From Bacteroidetes bacterium UBA2364 (GTDB lineage: Bacteria > Bacteroidota > Rhodothermia > Rhodothermales > UBA2364): DNA of 19,587 nucleotides. Shown piece by piece: positions 7,474 to 15,660 of this stretch (within the stretch, counting starts at the first letter, position 1; each line of letters opens with the position of its first letter). Location: positions 1,225 through 20,811 of the forward strand of contig DDTM01000048.1 in the NCBI GenBank assembly GCA_002344075.1, in the 5' to 3' direction. The notes under the pieces were generated by a model, which searched no databases, was not told where the DNA came from, and saw only the letters and a program-made list of their open reading frames with translations. The translations under genes were made by a program, and so were the position numbers.

Positions 7474-8406
7474 ATGGAATCCCGAAATATCATTGGTATA
7501 GAACTTTCCGGCGATACCCTCCGGTACGCCGAGGTACAACGACAAGCCCAATCCTGGCAGTTGGTTCGGTTGGGAAGTTGTGGCTTTGATTTTAACGTTG
7601 CAGAAGCACTATTAGGACACGAAAGCCACCCGGAAGCATTGGAGACGTTACGTCTTGCACTAAACAATGTTTTTGGTGAAGGTTATTCCGCTGAAGTTCG
7701 CTTGGCTTTGCACCCCAATCAGGGGTATTCTTTTTATGTACCCGTCTCTTCTGGTCTTGATGAAGCTGCTCGAGCACGGGTGTTTTTGCAGGAGGCCCGA
7801 ACAATTGTCGGTACCGAGACACCCAAATTACACTTTTGGCCACAACCACTTTATGTAGAGGAATTTGAAAACGGGGAAACGGTAACCTGGTATCACATCA
7901 GTGTTGTGTTCAAGGATGTGTATAACCGGTTTGCCGCTTGCCTTCAGGATTTTAATCGGGTGCGCTACCAATTCGTCAGTCTGGAAACATCGGTAGCAAA
8001 GGTTATCAGCGAACGCATGGCCAACGAGACCGAACAGGGGCGGCAGCGGCTTCCCTTCATTTTGGCATTGGGCTGCTACGAAAGCCATACCGAGTTTCTC
8101 CTTTGCAGGCTCTCCAATTTACATTTCAGTACCTTTGCCGAGGGCATCAAACCAGAAGAAAGCACACGCCATAGCCTACAAATGATGGAGCGACTCCACT
8201 TCTTGCCCACTATGGTCGGAAGCATTTTTATCTATGGCAATCCAGTGGACATTACGGCCTTTGCCAGCCTAACATATGCCTTTGGTGTCACCCCAAAGTT
8301 GCTTAATCCCATGACTTTGATGGGAGACCTGTCGGATCGCCTGTTAGACACCAATACGAGCCTTAGTCCGTTTGTACCTTGCCTTGGTGCGGCGCTTCTT
8401 TCTTGA
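7474..8406 (+). CDS. PilM/actin-like ATPase-fold protein, degenerate
   Basis: I do not recognise a named family with certainty. The N-terminus NIIGIELSGDTLRYAEV (5-21), followed by a tryptophan strand QSWQLVRLG, matches the opening strands of the PilM/FtsA branch of the actin-like fold. The C-terminal LSPFVPCLGAALLS fits the family's last helix (A-x-G-A/L-A-L). A second-half strand FILALGCYESHTEFLLCR (195-212) sits where the phosphate-2 loop is expected, and GSIFIYGNPVDI (249-260) where the adenosine motif is expected. The acidic/glycine residues that normally bind and hydrolyse ATP (D-x-G in both phosphate loops, G-G near adenosine) are mostly missing, so it may not hydrolyse ATP. No pilN, pilO or pilQ lies next to it; a 107-bp gap leads to a lipoprotein gene. 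In type IV pilus systems PilM is a cytoplasmic scaffold, and a similar structural role is possible. Confidence 0.55.
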   Translation: MESRNIIGIELSGDTLRYAEVQRQAQSWQLVRLGSCGFDFNVAEALLGHESHPEALETLRLALNNVFGEGYSAEVRLALHPNQGYSFYVPVSSGLDEAARARVFLQEARTIVGTETPKLHFWPQPLYVEEFENGETVTWYHISVVFKDVYNRFAACLQDFNRVRYQFVSLETSVAKVISERMANETEQGRQRLPFILALGCYESHTEFLLCRLSNLHFSTFAEGIKPEESTRHSLQMMERLHFLPTMVGSIFIYGNPVDITAFASLTYAFGVTPKLLNPMTLMGDLSDRLLDTNTSLSPFVPCLGAALLS

Positions 8407-8513
8407 TTTGCCTATTGGAAACCTTTACATCTTCGTATTAAATTGCAAATCACCCAATTTCTTTTGTGGTGTCGTTTTCTCGTACTCTTTTCCTGTCTCA
8501 CCCCACTTACTTC

Positions 8514-11500
8514 ATGAAAACCTTTAACACATTTCGCTACGCATCGCTCTTAGTGTTGGCGTTGTTGCCTTTGGGCTGTAAAGAAAAAGGCGTTGAGCGC
8601 GGACGTGACCCTTGGGTATTCCGTTCAGTATTGGATTTACAACCGCGTATAGTGACAATTGCCCTTCACAAAGACCTGTGGGCGGCCTATGATGCCGAAA
8701 ATGGTTCTTTTTTCCGACTGTGGAAAGAAGGGGTAAACTTTGACGGGCCTGTCTATACCCAAAATCATGGTCCACAGCCCACCAGTATTGGCCCTGCGTA
8801 TTTTATCAGCGAAAACCGGACCCCGTGGCTCTTACAATTGGATGGCCAAGATACCAAGCCACGAGTGCAATACAAAGGCCATCGCTTTCAGAACGGGCAA
8901 GTAACCCTGCGTTACGAATTGACAGGTCCGGATGGAAAAGTGGTTACCGTCAGAGAAACGCCAGAATACACCGAAAAAGATGGCAAGGTTGGATTTGAAC
9001 GGACTTGGGAGACTGAGAACGTTCCAAATGGAACTTCGGTGGCTTTGGCACTCCAAATGAACTCGTTGGCAGACGCTAAAGGTTACGAGACGGACGGTAA
9101 GTTTGAAGTACTGCCCAACACCGAAAAAATGACCAATGCCGCATCTGGTAGGCTCTACCTCAAAGCCAATACCAAAACGAAACTAACGGCTTGGCTGGCA
9201 GCGGCGCCAAAGGTATATGCCGCGACGCCCAAGGACTCTTCCGGCGTAAAGCACCCCGCAGTGGTTCTTATGGAAAAAACAGACTGCTATACGTGCCATA
9301 ACGAAAGTGTCCAAACGGTTGGGCCAGCCTTTCGGGCCATTGCCGAGAAATACAAATACACCAATACCAGTATCAATACGTTGGTGGGCAAAGTGGTAAA
9401 GGGTGGTGCAGGTGTATGGGGAGAGGCTGCAATGACGCCACACCCCAACTTGCCAACAGCCGATGTGAAGGCCATGATTGAATACATATTATCGCTGGAT
9501 GGCGAAGAGTTACATGAAGACCCCTTAGACAAAGGCCCCACCTTCTCTCTGATGAAGTCGGTCCCCAATCAAAAAAACGAAGGATTGGCCGTCAATATTT
9601 ATCGTTTTGCTTCTTTGGAAGATTATCCCACATTGACAGACCAAGACGCGCCTGTCTATGCGGGCGTGGTACCGAGTGTACATGCCACCACACCAGAAGA
9701 TTTTGGAGATCTCGACGAAAATTTCTATACCGAATTTACAGGCTTTATTCAAATTCCTGAATCCAAAAATTATGTCTTCCGGACAATTAGTGATGATGGC
9801 TCGGAATTGTACATTGACGGAAAAAAAGTGGTGGATAATGGCGGGCTACATGGCCCAGACCCAAAGGACGGAGAGGTACAACTTAAACAAGGCCGCTACC
9901 CTATTCGCCTGCGGTTTTTTCAGGGCGGCGGCGGAAAGGCAATCTCTTTGCAGTGGATTCGCCACGGGGAAGAGGCATTTTCGGTCATTCCGTCTTCTTT
10001 ACTCAGTTATGACCCCAAAGACTTAAAAAAGACCAAACCGTATGTGGCACCAGAACCTATAATCATCGGAAGGCCTGGCGACGCCGCACCCTTGTTAGAT
10101 GTACATCCAGGCTTCACCCTCGAAACAATAAGGCCCAAAGATTTTAAACCAATGGTGGGAGGCTTGGATGTTGCACCCGACGGAACGGTTTATGTTAGTA
10201 CATGGGACGAGATAGGCGGGGTTTATAAACTAGAAAATGTAAACAATGGTAATCCCGAACAGATTAAAGTGACGCTTATAGCCTCTGGCTTGGCTGAACC
10301 ATTGGGTCTTAAACTCGTGAATGGCGAAATATATGTCCTTCAAAAACATGAACTTACAAAATTAATTGACCATGATAAGGATGGTATAACCGATGAATAT
10401 CTGACAGTGAGCAACCAGTGGCAGGTATCGCCGAATTTTCATGAATTTGCTTTTGGACTTACCTATAAGGATGGATTCTTTTACGCCACTCTTGCAACGG
10501 CTATATTACCCGGTGGCGCAAGTGCAGACCCACAAATACCGGATCGCGGGAAAGTGGCCAAAATCAACCCCCAAAATGGTTCGGTAGCATTTATTGCATC
10601 GGGTCTTAGGACGCCCAATGGCATCGGCTTTGGGGTGGATGGAGAAATGTTTATTGCAGATAACCAAGGAGATTGGTTGCCTTCCTCCAAGATTGTGCAT
10701 GTAAAGCAAGGAGCTTTTTATGGTTCAAGATCCGTAGATTTTGCTGGAACAGCCAATACACCCGTAATGCAGCCTGTGGTTTGGTTGCCACAAGACGAGA
10801 TCGGAAATTCGCCAAGCCAACCTTTACCATTAGCGGCGGGTCCATACAAAGGGCAAATGATGCATGGCGAGGTTACGCATGGCGGCTTAAAACGAGTCTT
10901 TGTAGAAAAAATTGAAGACGAGTATCAGGGAGTAGTATTCCGGTTTATCCAAGGACTGGAGGCTGGTGTAAACCGCTCGATTCTGGGGGCGGATGGTAAA
11001 TACTATGTAGGCGGTATCGGAAATCCGGGTAACTGGGGACAAACGGGTAAACTATGGTATGGCCTCCAACGCCTCACGTACAACGGAAAATCTGCCTTTG
11101 AAATGTTGGCCGTTCGTGCAAAAAGCAACGGGATGGAGATCGAGTTTACTGAACCTTTGGGCGTAAACGATGGATTTGATCCGTCCGAGTACCTCATTCA
11201 ACAATGGTGGTACAAACCTACCATTGAATATGGCGGACCGAAAATGGATCTACAAACCATGAAGGTCAGTCGGGTGGCTGTTTCTGAAGACCGTAAAAAG
11301 GTATTTCTCGAAATTCCTGGCCTCAAACCACAACATGTGGTGTATATCCGTTTGATGCAACCTTGGGTGAGCCAAAAAGGAAATAGTTTGTGGAGTACCG
11401 AAGCTTGGTACACCTTGAACCGAATTCCCCAAAACACTCCAGGGTTCGCCGCCTCCGCCGTTGCAGAAATTCGCAAACCCAATACCCTGACTTCGGCAGA

Positions 11501-12131
11501 GAAAACGGCTGGGTGGCAGTTGTTGTTTGATGGCAAAACGACCAATGGCTGGAGAAGTTATGGCAAACAAAGCATCGGATCTGCCTGGAAAGCCCTGAAC
11601 GGTACCCTCTCGCTGGGCGGGGCCAAGTCCGACTGGCAAACGCAAGATGGTGGCGACATTGTGACCAACGAAGAATATGAAAACTTTGAACTGAATCTTG
11701 AGTGGAAAATCTCGGAAGGAGGAAACTCTGGCATCATGTACTTGGTGGTGGAAGATGCCAAATACAAATATCCTTGGCTAACAGGTCCGGAAATGCAAGT
11801 CCTCGATATCGCCAAACATCCGGATGGCCGCATACCCAAACACCGTGCCGGAGACCTTTACGACCTGATCGGGAGTCCGTTTTATCCGACAAAACCGGTT
11901 GGAGAATGGAATTTTGTCCGGATTGTCCTGAACAAAGGGAAGTTAGAGCATTGGCTAAATGGCATTAAAGTGGTTTCTACAACCCTCTGGACGCCAGAGT
12001 GGAATGCTTTGGTAAAAGGCTCTAAATTCATTGAAATGCCAGACTTTGCCAAAGCACGGAAGGGCCGCATTGCTTTACAAGACCACGGCGACCCAGTCTG
12101 GTATCGGAATATCAAGATTCGAAAATTATAA
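8514..12131 (+). CDS. Multidomain lipoprotein: cytochrome c, PA14, sugar-dehydrogenase-like propeller, DUF1080 (3-keto-disaccharide hydrolase)
   Basis: With the ATG at 8514 the product has 1205 residues. Residues 1-22 are a lipoprotein signal ending LLPLGC, with Cys22 the lipidation site; the alternative start at 8466 only adds residues before this signal. A beta-rich region (about 30-235) follows. A class I cytochrome c module (about 245-330) has the heme motif CYTCH (258-262) and a probable axial Met307 in MTPHP. A PA14 domain (about 375-485) contains FRTISDDGSELYIDGKKVV (422-440). A six-bladed propeller like PQQ/sorbosone dehydrogenases spans about 520-855 (GGLDVAPDGTVYVSTWDE, SGLRTPNGIGFGVDGEMFIADNQG). 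A linker domain follows, then a C-terminal DUF1080/3-keto-disaccharide hydrolase domain (about 998-1205; WQLLFDGKTTNGW, EGGNSGIMY, WNFVRIVLNKGKLEHWLNG). Known DUF1080 members cleave 3-keto glycosides. My inference is a cell-surface or periplasmic enzyme that handles glycosides with electrons passed through heme; no substrate can be named. A strong hairpin follows the stop. Confidence 0.88.
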   Translation: MKTFNTFRYASLLVLALLPLGCKEKGVERGRDPWVFRSVLDLQPRIVTIALHKDLWAAYDAENGSFFRLWKEGVNFDGPVYTQNHGPQPTSIGPAYFISENRTPWLLQLDGQDTKPRVQYKGHRFQNGQVTLRYELTGPDGKVVTVRETPEYTEKDGKVGFERTWETENVPNGTSVALALQMNSLADAKGYETDGKFEVLPNTEKMTNAASGRLYLKANTKTKLTAWLAAAPKVYAATPKDSSGVKHPAVVLMEKTDCYTCHNESVQTVGPAFRAIAEKYKYTNTSINTLVGKVVKGGAGVWGEAAMTPHPNLPTADVKAMIEYILSLDGEELHEDPLDKGPTFSLMKSVPNQKNEGLAVNIYRFASLEDYPTLTDQDAPVYAGVVPSVHATTPEDFGDLDENFYTEFTGFIQIPESKNYVFRTISDDGSELYIDGKKVVDNGGLHGPDPKDGEVQLKQGRYPIRLRFFQGGGGKAISLQWIRHGEEAFSVIPSSLLSYDPKDLKKTKPYVAPEPIIIGRPGDAAPLLDVHPGFTLETIRPKDFKPMVGGLDVAPDGTVYVSTWDEIGGVYKLENVNNGNPEQIKVTLIASGLAEPLGLKLVNGEIYVLQKHELTKLIDHDKDGITDEYLTVSNQWQVSPNFHEFAFGLTYKDGFFYATLATAILPGGASADPQIPDRGKVAKINPQNGSVAFIASGLRTPNGIGFGVDGEMFIADNQGDWLPSSKIVHVKQGAFYGSRSVDFAGTANTPVMQPVVWLPQDEIGNSPSQPLPLAAGPYKGQMMHGEVTHGGLKRVFVEKIEDEYQGVVFRFIQGLEAGVNRSILGADGKYYVGGIGNPGNWGQTGKLWYGLQRLTYNGKSAFEMLAVRAKSNGMEIEFTEPLGVNDGFDPSEYLIQQWWYKPTIEYGGPKMDLQTMKVSRVAVSEDRKKVFLEIPGLKPQHVVYIRLMQPWVSQKGNSLWSTEAWYTLNRIPQNTPGFAASAVAEIRKPNTLTSAEKTAGWQLLFDGKTTNGWRSYGKQSIGSAWKALNGTLSLGGAKSDWQTQDGGDIVTNEEYENFELNLEWKISEGGNSGIMYLVVEDAKYKYPWLTGPEMQVLDIAKHPDGRIPKHRAGDLYDLIGSPFYPTKPVGEWNFVRIVLNKGKLEHWLNGIKVVSTTLWTPEWNALVKGSKFIEMPDFAKARKGRIALQDHGDPVWYRNIKIRKL

Positions 12132-12150
12132 CCTTGCAAGATAACTCCTG

Positions 12151-12181
12151 AAAAGGGCCAACGATTGCGGTTGGCCCTTTT
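12151..12181 (+). terminator. Hairpin terminator between lipoprotein and beta-lactamase-like genes
   Basis: A perfect 12-bp stem (AAAAGGGCCAAC / GTTGGCCCTTTT, loop of 7) lies 19 bp after the lipoprotein stop and ends in a T4 run. It is nearly symmetric, so it could work in both directions. Only 19 bp separate it from the next ATG. Confidence 0.7.
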
Positions 12182-12200
12182 CGCTTGAAAACCCTTTCTT

Positions 12201-13325
12201 ATGTTCCGACTGCTTCTTTTCTTGTTTCCTGTAATGACCCTTTCGCAATCTTTGCCGCAAAAGCTACAAGCTGTGCTTAACGCACATTTCATCCCTCATG
12301 AACCAGGCATAGCCCTTTTGGTGATGGATGCAGGGAAGGTGGTCTTGAGCAAAGGGTATGGAATGGCGTACACCAGAAAACCAATGGCTATTACCCCTAA
12401 AACCGCATTCCGGATGGCCTCGGTCTCCAAACAGTTTACAGCAATGGCCATTTTATTATTGGAAAAAGAAGGAAGACTGCGTTTATCCGACCCCTTAAGT
12501 CGCTACTTTCCGGAACTTCCGGCCTGGAGCCAACAGGTGACAATCCGCCATATGATTACCCATACCTCCGGGATCATAGATGGAGAAAGCCTCCTGACCA
12601 ATGAAGAAGGGCGTATGCTACCGGAAAACCCGTGGGTGCATAATCTGCTTGACACCAACTATCAACACCTTCGCCAAATTGAAGACCGGGATCATCTCCG
12701 GCTTCTACAGGCGACAGATTCTACATACTTTGTGCCCGGATCACAATTCAGATACAGCAATTCAGCTTATTGTTTGCTCGCACTTATAGTGGAAAAAACG
12801 GCACGGACGCCCTTTGCGGCATTTTTAACGGAGAGGATATTTAAACCACTGGGCATGAAGGGTGCGATGGCCTTTCAACCGCCTGCCCCTATTCCGAATA
12901 GGGCCTTTGGATATGCCAGAGACGGGTCTGAAAAGTGGTACTTTAACGACCAAAGCCAAACAAGTGCTACCTTGGGGGATGGAGGCGTGTATCTTTCTTT
13001 AAACGACTACGCCCGCTGGTATAGCGCTTTGCTAAACGATACCCTAATCCCCATTAAGAAGGTGCAGGAAACGTTGTTTTCTGTGGCTGGGCCACAACAC
13101 CGCTATGGAGCAGGGTGGTTTTTCGATACAGAGATGTGGTTTCACTCAGGCTCCACCTGCGGATTTTCAAACTTTGTAATAGCCATGCCTGCTTCCGGTA
13201 AATTGGTGGCGTGGTTTAGTAACCGTGCCGATGACTACGCCGCTTTTCGGAAAATACAGACCTTGCTTATTGAGGAAGGTTTCTTGAAAGAAGCGGTTTG
13301 GCATTGGCACGAGCAGACTCAGTGA
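12201..13325 (+). CDS. Serine hydrolase of the beta-lactamase / class C penicillin-binding protein family
   Basis: The product has 374 residues with a hydrophobic N-terminal signal (MFRLLLFLFPVMTLSQS, cleavage probably near residue 16), so it is exported. It has the three motifs of the beta-lactamase fold: SVSK (Ser74 nucleophile, Lys77), YSN (Tyr185-Asn187) and HSG (315-317) in place of KTG. The H-S/T-G version is typical of the class C-like esterase/peptidase group rather than of true AmpC enzymes. A histidine-rich strand IRHMITHTSGI (115-125) is also typical of the family. Possible roles are D-aminopeptidase, esterase or peptidoglycan hydrolase; beta-lactam resistance cannot be concluded. 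It follows the lipoprotein gene with only 69 bp between them, most of it a hairpin, so it may depend on read-through or on a promoter inside the preceding gene. Confidence 0.88.
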   Translation: MFRLLLFLFPVMTLSQSLPQKLQAVLNAHFIPHEPGIALLVMDAGKVVLSKGYGMAYTRKPMAITPKTAFRMASVSKQFTAMAILLLEKEGRLRLSDPLSRYFPELPAWSQQVTIRHMITHTSGIIDGESLLTNEEGRMLPENPWVHNLLDTNYQHLRQIEDRDHLRLLQATDSTYFVPGSQFRYSNSAYCLLALIVEKTARTPFAAFLTERIFKPLGMKGAMAFQPPAPIPNRAFGYARDGSEKWYFNDQSQTSATLGDGGVYLSLNDYARWYSALLNDTLIPIKKVQETLFSVAGPQHRYGAGWFFDTEMWFHSGSTCGFSNFVIAMPASGKLVAWFSNRADDYAAFRKIQTLLIEEGFLKEAVWHWHEQTQ

Positions 13326-13335
13326 GGGTTCAAAT

Positions 13336-13378
13336 AATGATCGTACCGCATAACCAAAGGCCATGCAGTACGATCATT
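13336..13378. terminator. Bidirectional hairpin between convergent hydrolase and dapA genes
   Basis: An 11-bp perfect inverted repeat (AATGATCGTAC at 13336-13346 and GTACGATCATT at 13368-13378) is extended inward by GCAT/ATGC. AT-rich bases flank both sides. It lies between two convergent stops and can plausibly end transcription from either side, though no long T run is present. Confidence 0.5.
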
Positions 13379-13400
13379 TATTACATCTTTACAGGAACGG

Positions 13401-14291
13401 TTATGCCGTTTGTTTAATGCCTAATGCGCGGTAAACGTCCAATATTCTGGCTTTTGGCCCCTCGCTCATCGGAACAAGAGGCAAGCGCATGAGCGGATTC
13501 ATCAGACCCATTTCGCCCAATAGGGTCTTAATGGGGATTGGGTTAGATTCGTAGAAACAAGCCCGCATGATGTCTAACAATTCGTAGTGGATAGACTTGG
13601 CCGCAGCAAAATTTCCATCAAGGCACAGTCTGACAAAATCTGTAAAAGGTTGCACGACGGCATTGGCGAGCACCGAAATTACACCATCTCCGCCCAGCGC
13701 CGCAATCGGTAGCACCAACTCATCATCACCAGCATACACAGCGAATCCTTCGGGGCGGTTGCGAATAATATCTGAGATCTGGGCGAGATCTGCCGAGGCT
13801 TCTTTTACCGCAACAACCGTCGGAACTTGTTCGGCAATCGCCAACATGGTCTCCGCCTTGATGTTTGATCCGGTACGACCGGGAACATTATAGGCGATAA
13901 TAGGGCAATCTGTGGTGTCTGCGACAGCAGCAAAATGGGCAATATAGCCGTTATGTGTGGGTTTGTTGTAATAAGGGCCTACGATAAGAAGGGCATCGGC
14001 GCCAGCGGCGGCAGCCTCACGGGAATAGCGAATACAATCTGAAGTATCGTTGGTTCCTGTTCCAATGATAACAGGGATGCGTTGGTTGGTATGCTCGATC
14101 GCCGTTTCTACAATTCTGCGTCGCTCTTCACCTGTTATGGTAGGATTTTCTCCGGTGGTTCCGAGAAGCACAAGGGCTTCTACACCGCCCGAAATCACAA
14201 AGTCAATATGTCTGCGCAATGCCTCCAAGTCTAATTGGTTATCAGCCGAAAAAGGCGTTACCATTGCAGGCGCTGTTCCTCTGAAGATCAT
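13401..14291 (-). CDS. dapA: 4-hydroxy-tetrahydrodipicolinate synthase
   Basis: DapA condenses pyruvate with aspartate semialdehyde, the first committed step toward diaminopimelate and lysine. With the ATG at 14291 the product has 296 residues, normal for the family, and starts MIFRGTAPAMVTPF as expected. The frame extends to 14336, but those 15 residues are not family-like. Active-site features are present: LLGTTGENPT (42-51, Thr45/Thr46), VGPYYNKPT (104-112, with the Tyr that reaches into the neighbouring subunit), AYNVPGRTG (133-141, Tyr134 and Arg139) and the Schiff-base lysine Lys163 in VAVKEAS. The gene is divergent from the FabG-like gene and has a plausible promoter at 14402-14409. 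No lysine-pathway neighbours are present. Confidence 0.95.
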   Translation of the reverse strand: MIFRGTAPAMVTPFSADNQLDLEALRRHIDFVISGGVEALVLLGTTGENPTITGEERRRIVETAIEHTNQRIPVIIGTGTNDTSDCIRYSREAAAAGADALLIVGPYYNKPTHNGYIAHFAAVADTTDCPIIAYNVPGRTGSNIKAETMLAIAEQVPTVVAVKEASADLAQISDIIRNRPEGFAVYAGDDELVLPIAALGGDGVISVLANAVVQPFTDFVRLCLDGNFAAAKSIHYELLDIMRACFYESNPIPIKTLLGEMGLMNPLMRLPLVPMSEGPKARILDVYRALGIKQTA

Positions 14292-14401
14292 GTTTTTTTG
14301 ATGGTTAAATGTTGTTGTGATTTGTTTGTGTGGCATAGATGAGTGCCTTGTTGTAGTTGCGCTTTTGCTTGCGTGGGTTGGGCTTGATCATTATAATGCA
14401 A

Positions 14402-14409
14402 CAAATTTA
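14402..14409 (-). promoter_or_regulatory. Possible -7 element of a dapA promoter
   Basis: On the minus strand these bases read TAAATTTG, an exact match to the Bacteroidota TAnnTTTG consensus. A TTTA (weak -33) lies about 17 bases further upstream. Transcription would start near 14396 and give a leader of about 105 nt. Confidence 0.35.
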
Positions 14410-14681
14410 AGGTTATGTTTTTGCTTAAACGAGTCAAAGACAAACGTAATGGCATCATTTACAATACGAATCCGATCATTAATTTGCAAACAAGACCCTC
14501 TTGCAAATCATATTTCATAAAGGATGTTTATGCGGGTTTTGTCTATAAATTCCCCGAAACACTCTCAGCCCACACCTTAGATTTCTTTGAATACAGTTTG
14601 GAATGGTAAAAAAATAGTTTCTTCAGTACAGACCATAGTAAGGGGGCTTGTTTTGGGTGTATAAGATTATTATCTTCAATG

Positions 14682-14701
14682 TGTTTGAAAATTTTCAAAC
14701 A
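14682..14701. repeat. 20-bp perfect palindrome
   Basis: The sequence TGTTTGAAAATTTTCAAACA is its own reverse complement over all 20 bases, with no spacer. It lies about 160 bp before the FabG-like start. Perfect symmetry of this length fits a dimeric regulator's operator better than a terminator, because a hairpin would have no loop. No regulator gene is adjacent. Confidence 0.6.
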
Positions 14702-14863
14702 TAAAGAACGTTTCTTTTCCAAAGTTACCTTTTGCTGTAAGTTCATGTTTGCTTTTGCGGACAGGAACGCGCATGGCAAAAGAAAACCCTATTTTGAAAT
14801 GTTCCCGCCACAAAAGTATCCCCAACTGCTATTATCCTAACGATTAATCAACAAAAAGAACGT

Positions 14864-15610
14864 ATGCAACAGAGACTCGCAGACAAGGTGGCCATCATTA
14901 CGGGTGGCAGTCAAGGGATTGGCCGGGCAACGGCCGAACGATTTGTACAGGAGGGCGCACGTGTGGTTGTGGCCGATGTAAACGTAGAAAAAGGAGAAGC
15001 GTTTGTCACCGAATTAAAGGAACAGGGTTATCAGGCCGCGTTTATCAAAGTTGATGTGACGCAAAGAACGGAAACCGATGCGATGGCCGCATTCGCCCAT
15101 CGAACCTTTGGTCAGGTGGATATTTTGGTAAACAATGCTGGTATTACCAAAGACAGTACCCTTGTCAAAATGACAGAGGAAGCGTTTGACCGGGTGATTG
15201 CCGTAAATCTAAAAGGCGTGTTCAACAGCACACAATCTACCGTCCCTTATATGATTGAGGGCGGTTATGGTCGTGTACTGAATGCGGCTTCGGTTGTGGC
15301 ACTTTATGGGAATTTTGGACAAACCAATTATGTGGCTACAAAAGCAGGCGTAATTGGAATGACCAAAACTTGGGCCAGAGAACTGGGTCGCAGAGGGATC
15401 ACGGTTAATGCGGTTGCGCCTGGATTTATTGCGACGGATATGGTCAGCACCATTCCAGACAAGGTATTGGACATGTTTCGCGAAAAAACACCTGTTCTGC
15501 GGCTTGGTGAAGCCTTAGATATTGCCAATGCCTATCTGTTTCTGGCCAGCGAAGAGGCTTCTTTTATTACTGGCGTCACATTAAGTGTGGATGGAGGACT
15601 TACCCTCTAA
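14864..15610 (+). CDS. Short-chain dehydrogenase/reductase, FabG-like (3-oxoacyl-ACP or acetoacetyl-CoA reductase)
   Basis: This is a 248-residue classical short-chain reductase with the NADPH-binding GGSQGIG loop (14-20), NNAG (90-93) and the catalytic tetrad Asn115, Ser143, Tyr156, Lys160 (the last two in NYVATKAG). The Pro-Gly motif VAPGFIATDM and the end FITGVTLSVDGG are typical of FabG. It could be the fatty-acid synthesis reductase, or a PhaB-type acetoacetyl-CoA reductase. No acpP, fabD, fabF or pha gene is next to it, so the gene symbol is left blank. It stands alone after the AT-rich gap and is followed by a hairpin. Confidence 0.9.
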   Translation: MQQRLADKVAIITGGSQGIGRATAERFVQEGARVVVADVNVEKGEAFVTELKEQGYQAAFIKVDVTQRTETDAMAAFAHRTFGQVDILVNNAGITKDSTLVKMTEEAFDRVIAVNLKGVFNSTQSTVPYMIEGGYGRVLNAASVVALYGNFGQTNYVATKAGVIGMTKTWARELGRRGITVNAVAPGFIATDMVSTIPDKVLDMFREKTPVLRLGEALDIANAYLFLASEEASFITGVTLSVDGGLTL

Positions 15611-15625
15611 AAAACCGAGGCATAG

Positions 15626-15660
15626 AACACAAGGGCTTTGGGAGAAAGGCCCTTTGTGTT
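15626..15660 (+). terminator. Terminator after the FabG-like gene
   Basis: Arms AACACAAGGGC (15626-15636) and GCCCTTTGTGTT (15649-15660) pair with one bulged T. The right arm overlaps the stop codon of the convergent Dabb gene by two bases. There is no long T run, so it may act on both strands. Confidence 0.5.

Larger units (their letters stand above)
14292..14863. other. 572-bp AT-rich gap between dapA and the FabG-like gene
   Basis: This is the only long stretch without a convincing gene. It is visibly richer in A and T than the genes around it. Short open frames of 60-80 codons exist on both strands, but they are rich in Lys/Phe/Asn, follow the base composition, and resemble no family I know. 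It holds a probable dapA promoter (14402-14409, minus), a small AAGAT/ATCTT inverted repeat (14663-14676) and a 20-bp perfect palindrome (14682-14701). It could be a regulatory region, an RNA gene or a decayed gene; I cannot tell which. Confidence 0.6.

Noticed and set aside
12201..13325. Antibiotic-resistance beta-lactamase
   Set aside because: The HSG motif in place of KTG and the general family fit point to an esterase/peptidase-type serine hydrolase; sequence alone does not support a resistance call.
13326..13340. GGGTTCAAATA, similar to a tRNA T-loop
   Set aside because: No acceptor stem, D-loop or anticodon arm can be drawn around it; it belongs to the hairpin between convergent genes.
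14543..14779. 78-codon minus-strand open frame in the AT-rich gap
   Set aside because: Lys/Leu/Ser-rich composition follows the low GC content, there is no recognisable motif, and a perfect palindrome lies inside it. Not supported as a gene.
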